From: Phycisphaerae bacterium
GTDB taxonomy: Bacteria > Planctomycetota > Phycisphaerae > Sedimentisphaerales > Anaerobacaceae
NCBI GenBank assembly: GCA_030602845.1
Contig: JAUVYZ010000140.1
Location: 1-5,941 of the forward strand
DNA: 5,941 bases
Direction: 5' to 3'
Part shown: piece by piece, positions 1-4,147 of the stretch
How the letters are laid out: every line of letters begins with the position of its first letter
How positions within the stretch are numbered: the stretch's first letter is position 1
Made by a program: the position numbers and the translations under genes
Notes under the pieces: model-generated
Told to the model about the DNA's origin: nothing
The model's input: the letters and a program-made list of their open reading frames with translations, nothing else
Database searches by the model: none

Positions 1-974
1 TCCAGTTCAAGAATGCCTTCGACGGCAGCGACTGGAACCAACGTAAGCCCGGCCAGCCGTTCTTTGCGCAACTTTCCATCAGTGTAACGCATCGGGGCGG
101 ACACTGGAAGAATTTGCGCGAAAAACTGAAGAACCCGGTTGACCCGGCCGAAGTTAAGCTGCCGCCGTACTACCCGGACCATAAAATCGCACGGGAGGAT
201 TGGGCTACGTACCTGAACTCCATCCAGTTGATGGACCAATACGTCGGCAAGATTCTCAAACGCCTGGATGACGAGGGACTTACGGATAACACTGTCGTCA
301 TATTCATAGGCGACCACGGACGCTGCCATGTCCGCGGCAAGCAGTGGCTTTACGACGGCGGTATCCATATTCCGCTGATTATTCGCTGGCCGGGCAAGCT
401 CAAAGCCGGGCAGGTGTGCGACGATTTGGTCAGTGCGATTGACATCTCGGCGACGGTGCTGAAAATCGCCGGCGTCGTGATGCCGAGACATATCGAAGGA
501 CGGGTCTTCCTGGGCCGCGGCGCGGAGAAGCGGGAGTATATCATTGCGGCCCGCGACCGCTGCGATGAGACCGTTGACCGCATCCGCTGCGTGCGGACCA
601 AACGATACAAATACATTCGTAACTTTATGCCGGAGCGGCCCTACACGCAGAAGAACCGCTACAAAGAGCGGTCTTATCCGATGTTGCCTCTTATGAAGGA
701 GCTTCACGCCGAGGGCAAGCTTACGCCTGCGCAGAGGTTGTTTATGCGTCCGCGAAAGCCGGATGAGGAACTCTACGATATCCGGAGGGACCCGTATGAG
801 ATACACAACCTCGCGGCCTCACAGAGACGCCAGAAGACACTGAAAAAGATGCGGGTGATATTAGATAAGTGGGTCAGGGAGACCGGTGACAAAGGACGGT
901 TCCCGGAAAAAGAAAGTTCCATAACCAAGCGTGACAGAGAAAGGATAAGAGAAGACAGAAAAAAGCCGGAGTGA
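1..974 (+). CDS. Sulfatase (S1 family, heparan-N-sulfatase-like), C-terminal part; 5' end outside window
   Basis: The first complete codon is at 3 and the frame is open to TGA at 972-974, giving 323 visible residues; the start lies off the left edge. A TTG at 114 is internal, because sulfatase-like sequence continues upstream of it (QPFFAQLSISVTHRGG, matching the 'PFF-x-H' strand of S1 sulfatases). Around residues 102-107 the motif IGDHGR supplies the Asp-His pair that binds the active-site calcium, followed by RGKQWLYDGG and IPLIIRWPGK, the substrate-side Lys and the usual strand after it. A C-terminal ELYDIRRDPYEIHNLA segment is the standard S1 ending. The family hydrolyses sulfate esters or sulfamates, usually after export. 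The formylglycine Cys/Ser motif, metal-binding Asp pair and leader peptide are not visible, so activity and location cannot be judged. The tail is rich in Lys/Arg/Glu. The next sulfatase starts 12 nt downstream, so co-transcription is likely. Family is certain; substrate is not known. Confidence 0.93.
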   Translation, partial: QFKNAFDGSDWNQRKPGQPFFAQLSISVTHRGGHWKNLREKLKNPVDPAEVKLPPYYPDHKIAREDWATYLNSIQLMDQYVGKILKRLDDEGLTDNTVVIFIGDHGRCHVRGKQWLYDGGIHIPLIIRWPGKLKAGQVCDDLVSAIDISATVLKIAGVVMPRHIEGRVFLGRGAEKREYIIAARDRCDETVDRIRCVRTKRYKYIRNFMPERPYTQKNRYKERSYPMLPLMKELHAEGKLTPAQRLFMRPRKPDEELYDIRRDPYEIHNLAASQRRQKTLKKMRVILDKWVRETGDKGRFPEKESSITKRDRERIREDRKKPE

Positions 975-979
975 AAGGA
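975..979 (+). promoter_or_regulatory. Ribosome binding site of the second sulfatase
   Basis: AAGGA lies 7 nt before the ATG at 987, directly after the stop codon of the preceding sulfatase. It supports the 987 start and translation from a shared mRNA. Confidence 0.7.
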
Positions 980-986
980 TGATATT

Positions 987-2393
987 ATGAAACGACGTGA
1001 TTTTTTGAAAAACGTGGGTTTGGGCGCGGTGACCCTGAGTTTATCGGGATGCACGACCACTCCGGGACTGTTTGCCGGCAGGGGCAGGCGGCCCAACATT
1101 ATTTTTATTCTGGCCGACGACCTTGGCTACGGTGACCTGGGCTGCTACGGTCAGCAGGAGATTGCGACGCCGAATCTGGACCGGATGGCGGAGGAAGGGA
1201 TGCGCTTTACCGACCACTACGCCGGCAGTACGGTCTGTGCGCCGTCGCGTTGCGTTCTAATGACGGGGCTGCACAGCGGGCATTGCCTGGTCCGCGGTAA
1301 TGCGCGGGTGCCGCTTCGGCCGTCGGACGTTACCGTTGCCGAGCTGCTCAAGAAAGCCGGGTACGCCACCGGTATCATCGGCAAGTGGGGTCTGGGTGAG
1401 CCCGGCAGCACGGGCATCCCGAACAAGAAGGGCTTCGACTACTGGTTCGGGTATCTCAACCAGCGGCACGCCCATAACTACTACCCTGAATACCTGTGGC
1501 GCAATGAGGAAAAAGTTCGGCTGAAAAACGTTGTCAAGGCGGTCAATCCGCCCGGCGGCGTGGCGACCAAGCGTGTCGAGTATTCGCATGACCTGTTTGC
1601 TAAGGAGACGCTGGCCTTCGTTGAGAAAAACAGGAACAAGCCATTTTTCCTTTACCTGGCTTATACGATTCCGCACGCCAACAACGAAGCCCGCCAAAAA
1701 GGGATGGAGGTGCCCGACTACGGTATTTACAAGGACAAGGACTGGCCCGAGCCGCAGAAGGGCCACGCCGCTATGATAACACGGATGGACGGGGACATCG
1801 GCAAATTGTTTGCGAGGCTCAAAAAGCTTGGGCTGGATGAGAATACGCTTGTGATGTTCTCGAGCGACAACGGCCCACACCGCGAGGGCGGAAACAGCTC
1901 GGACTTCAACGATAGCAACGGTCCGTTGCGCGGCATCAAACGTGACTTGTACGAGGGCGGTATTCGTGTGCCGACGCTCGCCCGCTGGCCGGGTAAGATA
2001 AAGGCCGGTTCGGTCAGCGACCACATCTCGGCGTTCTGGGATTTCCTGCCGACGTGTACTGAGCTGGCCGGCGTAAAGGCCCCTGACGGCATTGACGGCA
2101 TATCTATGGTTCCGACACTGATGGGGCAAGCGAAAAAACAAAAGAAGCACGAATTCCTTTACTGGGAATTTCACGAGCAGGGTAAGAAACAGGCCGTGCG
2201 CATGGGCGACTTCAAGGGTGTTCGGCTCAGGGTAGCTAAGAACCCGAACGGGCCGATAGAACTTTACAACCTTAAGACCGATATTGGGGAAAAACACAAC
2301 GTCGCTGACCAGCATCCGGGAATCGTTGAGAAGATTGCAAAATATATGAAGACAGCGCGGACGCCTTCGAAGGACTGGCCGCTGCCGTCGTGA
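987..2393 (+). CDS. Arylsulfatase (S1 family, arylsulfatase A-like), Tat-exported lipoprotein
   Basis: This complete 468-aa sulfatase probably removes sulfate groups from a sulfated glycan outside the cytoplasm. The N-terminus has a twin-arginine motif (RRDFLK, residues 3-8), a short hydrophobic stretch and a lipobox LSGC with Cys22, so it should be a Tat-exported lipoprotein. Catalytic features are in order: Asp44-Asp45 (ILADD, calcium), the CAPSR motif with Cys84 to be converted to formylglycine and Arg88, Lys133 (IGKWGLG), His230 (TIPHA), Asp294-Asn295 (SSDNG, calcium) and Lys319 (GIKRDLYEGG). The His usual in GKWHLG is Gly135 here; I recall this GKWGLG form, together with QR-HAHNYYP, from a group of bacterial arylsulfatases, so it need not mean inactivity. 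Cys-type maturation needs a formylglycine-generating enzyme or anSME, not encoded here. It lies 12 nt after another sulfatase and 43 nt before a lipoprotein gene, suggesting one operon. Substrate unknown. Confidence 0.96.
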   Translation: MKRRDFLKNVGLGAVTLSLSGCTTTPGLFAGRGRRPNIIFILADDLGYGDLGCYGQQEIATPNLDRMAEEGMRFTDHYAGSTVCAPSRCVLMTGLHSGHCLVRGNARVPLRPSDVTVAELLKKAGYATGIIGKWGLGEPGSTGIPNKKGFDYWFGYLNQRHAHNYYPEYLWRNEEKVRLKNVVKAVNPPGGVATKRVEYSHDLFAKETLAFVEKNRNKPFFLYLAYTIPHANNEARQKGMEVPDYGIYKDKDWPEPQKGHAAMITRMDGDIGKLFARLKKLGLDENTLVMFSSDNGPHREGGNSSDFNDSNGPLRGIKRDLYEGGIRVPTLARWPGKIKAGSVSDHISAFWDFLPTCTELAGVKAPDGIDGISMVPTLMGQAKKQKKHEFLYWEFHEQGKKQAVRMGDFKGVRLRVAKNPNGPIELYNLKTDIGEKHNVADQHPGIVEKIAKYMKTARTPSKDWPLPS

Positions 2394-2410
2394 CTTGTGC
2401 GTACGGCGGA

Positions 2411-2431
2411 CGAGAGACGAGGGACGAGGGA
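2411..2431 (+). repeat. Three tandem 7-bp repeats (CGAGRGA) in the ribosome-binding region
   Basis: CGAGAGA (2411-2417), CGAGGGA (2418-2424) and CGAGGGA (2425-2431) are direct heptamers between the second sulfatase and the lipoprotein gene. The last unit contains the GAGG core that serves as the lipoprotein's Shine-Dalgarno sequence. A change in unit number would alter the number of candidate ribosome binding sites, not the reading frame of the gene. With only three units this may be chance. Confidence 0.6.
2426..2430 (+). promoter_or_regulatory. Ribosome binding site deciding the lipoprotein start at 2437
   Basis: GAGGG lies 6 nt before ATG 2437. The in-frame ATG at 2431 directly abuts it, and the TTG at 2395 has no such site, so 2437 is the best start. 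That choice also gives a normal lipoprotein leader. Confidence 0.6.
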
Positions 2432-2436
2432 TGATT

Positions 2437-3948
2437 ATGAAACAAGATGGTACATCGTGGATTTTCGTTCTACTTGTGGTTTTGGTTACGGTTTTGGGCT
2501 GCGTATCTTTTCAAGAGCAAAACTTTGATGAGCCCCGCCCATTAGATGGGCTGGACGAGAACATATCATCTCCGGGGGATGCTTGCACGAAACAGCTTCC
2601 GATTCAGGTCAAAGGTGTGTTTCCGAAGATGACGGTGATGGCCGAAGGGGTCGGCAGCGACTCCGAGGCGGGCATCGGTGCGCTGATTCCGTGGGCGGAG
2701 AAACTGTGGGCGATTGGATATGTCTCGCATATCAGAGGCAAGGGCCTGGGACTTTACGAAATCAGCGAGGATATGACTATGCGGAAGCATCCGGCATCGG
2801 TTACGGGCACGTTCGCTAACCGAATGGTGCACTGGGATTCGGAGCAGGCGTTCATCGGACCACACGCAATCGATGCCAAAGGGAATGTCCGGACAATCGA
2901 AGCGCTGAAAGGCCATCGCCTCACCGCCACGATGCGGCATCTAAAGGCCCCAAAGGAAATGGTTTATTTCCTGACGATGGAAGGGCTGTTGTTTGAAGTA
3001 AATGTTAAGACGCTGGAAGCGAAGCGGTTGTTTAACCTGGTTAAGGAATTGGAGATTCCGCGTGGAGCACCGCCGCATTTTAAGGGTGGGTTCTGTGCCC
3101 AGGGCCGGGTCGTAGTGGCTAACAATACGTATGATGAAGCGGAGTTTCTCGGCAAACGTCAGGCCGGTTTTCTGGCTGAGTGGGACGGGAAAAAATGGAC
3201 GGTCGTGGAACGAAATCCGTTTGTTGGGGTTTCCGGCGGAGGGAGCAGAGGTTATGGCGGCAATACAATCTATGCGACGGGCTGGAGCAGGTCATCGGCT
3301 ATTCTTCGTGTATTCAATCGCGGCAAGTGGTCGCGGTACCTGCTGCCGAAGGCAAGTCATTCGTGGGACCATACCTGGAACACCGAATGGATGCGGATTC
3401 GCCACGCACAAACCGAGCGTTATCTGATGGATATACACGGGATGTTCTATGATTTGCCGCCCTTTGCATACGGAGGGAGAGTATGGGGCGTTCGTCCAAT
3501 TTGCACTCATCTTCGCATTGTTCCAGATTTTTGCTTCTGGCGAGGCCTTTTTGTGATGGCGGGCGACCAGATAGACCACGACGAAGGACAGCCGCAGTCG
3601 GGACTATGGTTTGGCAATATCGACGACCTCTGGCAGATGGGCAAGCCGTCGGGTTGGGGCGGGCCGTGGTGGGAGAACGCGGTGAAGACGGGCACAACAT
3701 CCGACCCTTTCCTGATGACCGGCTTTGATAAGAAGGTCGTGCACCTTGCCCAAGACTCGGACGATACGGTAAAATTCAACATCGAGGTTGATTTCCTCGG
3801 CAACGGGACGTGGAAAAAATACAAAACGTTCACGGTGCCTGCAAAGGGGTATGTCCACCACGAATTTCCGGATGGCTTTTCAGCACACTGGGTCCGAGTG
3901 AGCGTTGATACCGACTGCAAAGCGACGGCGTACTTTATGTACAATTAG
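2437..3948 (+). CDS. Uncharacterised secreted lipoprotein (possible beta-propeller), sulfatase-associated
   Basis: I do not recognise a named family. From ATG 2437 the product has 503 residues: a short polar N-terminus, a hydrophobic stretch (about residues 8-20) and a lipobox VLGC with Cys22, indicating a Sec-type lipoprotein. An in-frame TTG at 2395 would add 14 charged residues ahead of the leader and is unlikely. The mature part is rich in Trp, Tyr, His and Gly, with recurring short strand-turn patterns such as LAEWDGKKWTVVERN and LRVFNRGKWSRYLLP, which suggest a repeated beta-strand fold such as a propeller. The last 60 or so residues (GNGTWKKYKTFTVPAKGY, then WVRVSVDTDCKATAYF) look like a small beta-sandwich end. 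From memory, similar proteins occur beside sulfatases and glycoside hydrolases in planctomycete and verrucomicrobial polysaccharide clusters. It follows a sulfatase by 43 nt, so a role in binding or cleaving the same glycan is plausible inference. Confidence 0.85.
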   Translation: MKQDGTSWIFVLLVVLVTVLGCVSFQEQNFDEPRPLDGLDENISSPGDACTKQLPIQVKGVFPKMTVMAEGVGSDSEAGIGALIPWAEKLWAIGYVSHIRGKGLGLYEISEDMTMRKHPASVTGTFANRMVHWDSEQAFIGPHAIDAKGNVRTIEALKGHRLTATMRHLKAPKEMVYFLTMEGLLFEVNVKTLEAKRLFNLVKELEIPRGAPPHFKGGFCAQGRVVVANNTYDEAEFLGKRQAGFLAEWDGKKWTVVERNPFVGVSGGGSRGYGGNTIYATGWSRSSAILRVFNRGKWSRYLLPKASHSWDHTWNTEWMRIRHAQTERYLMDIHGMFYDLPPFAYGGRVWGVRPICTHLRIVPDFCFWRGLFVMAGDQIDHDEGQPQSGLWFGNIDDLWQMGKPSGWGGPWWENAVKTGTTSDPFLMTGFDKKVVHLAQDSDDTVKFNIEVDFLGNGTWKKYKTFTVPAKGYVHHEFPDGFSAHWVRVSVDTDCKATAYFMYN

Positions 3949-3976
3949 CTCTGCCACAGGTAGCGTTTAGTTTTTT
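3947..3976 (+). terminator. Weak intrinsic terminator after the sulfatase operon
   Basis: CTGCC (3951-3955) pairs with GGTAG (3959-3963, one G-U pair) around a 3-nt ACA loop. The stem can be extended past one mismatch to 3947/3967. A six-T run follows at 3971-3976. The stem is short and the T run is offset by several bases, so efficiency is uncertain, but the position just after the stop codon and before a new promoter fits. Confidence 0.45.
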
Positions 3977-4017
3977 CTGTCCGGCATCCGCTATTATCTG
4001 TGCACTAATTTTAATCG

Positions 4018-4046
4018 TTGACACAGCCGGTTTGGCGTAATATATT
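4018..4046 (+). promoter_or_regulatory. Sigma-70 type promoter for ppdK
   Basis: A perfect -35 box TTGACA (4018-4023) is followed after exactly 17 nt by TATATT (4041-4046), one base from TATAAT. Transcription should start near 4052-4054, inside the left arm of the palindromic element. An overlapping TAATAT at 4038 has only a 14-nt spacer and is less likely. The site lies between the upstream operon's terminator and the ppdK start, as expected for an independent unit. Confidence 0.75.
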
Positions 4047-4049
4047 CCA

Positions 4050-4118
4050 TGCCGCACCAATCGAGCAAGGCTTTCGGGTAAAGACTCCGGCAAAATCGGG
4101 CCCTCGATTGGTGCGGCA
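4050..4118. repeat. Palindromic element copy 1 (69 bp) in the ppdK leader
   Basis: A perfect 16-bp inverted repeat, TGCCGCACCAATCGAG (4050-4065) and CTCGATTGGTGCGGCA (4103-4118), encloses a 37-nt core. The stem can continue past a CAA bulge (GGC 4069-4071 with GCC 4100-4102), and the core holds a small hairpin CTTT-CGGGT-AAAG (4071-4083). The outer 14 bases of each arm are identical to those of the copy inside ppdK, but the cores differ. The only stop in six frames is TAA at 4079. Read in the frame matching copy 2, both strands give AAPI-(14 residues)-RLVRH. On the ppdK transcript it would form a strong hairpin at or near the 5' end. Confidence 0.9.
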
Positions 4119-4132
4119 CGAATTTTAGTAAG

Positions 4133-4138
4133 AAGGAG
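4133..4138 (+). promoter_or_regulatory. Strong ribosome binding site of ppdK
   Basis: AAGGAG lies 9 nt before ATG 4148, and 14 nt after the end of the leader hairpin, so it should be unpaired when that hairpin folds alone. Confidence 0.85.
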
Positions 4139-4147
4139 ATTTATAGG

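Noticed and set aside
1257..2315. 352-codon open frame on the - strand, opposite the second sulfatase
   Set aside because: The + strand gene has complete sulfatase motifs across this span. The antisense product has no recognisable motif and no intergenic space, so it is a shadow produced by codon bias.
2395..2436. TTG at 2395 or ATG at 2431 as the lipoprotein start
   Set aside because: TTG 2395 adds a charged stretch encoded by the heptamer repeats and has no Shine-Dalgarno sequence; ATG 2431 abuts GAGGG with no spacing. ATG 2437 gives proper spacing and a standard leader.
4103..4124. Copy 1 palindrome as an intrinsic terminator
   Set aside because: Only four T residues follow, after CGAA, and the hairpin lies between a good promoter and the ppdK ribosome binding site. 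A leader structure is more likely, though partial attenuation cannot be excluded.
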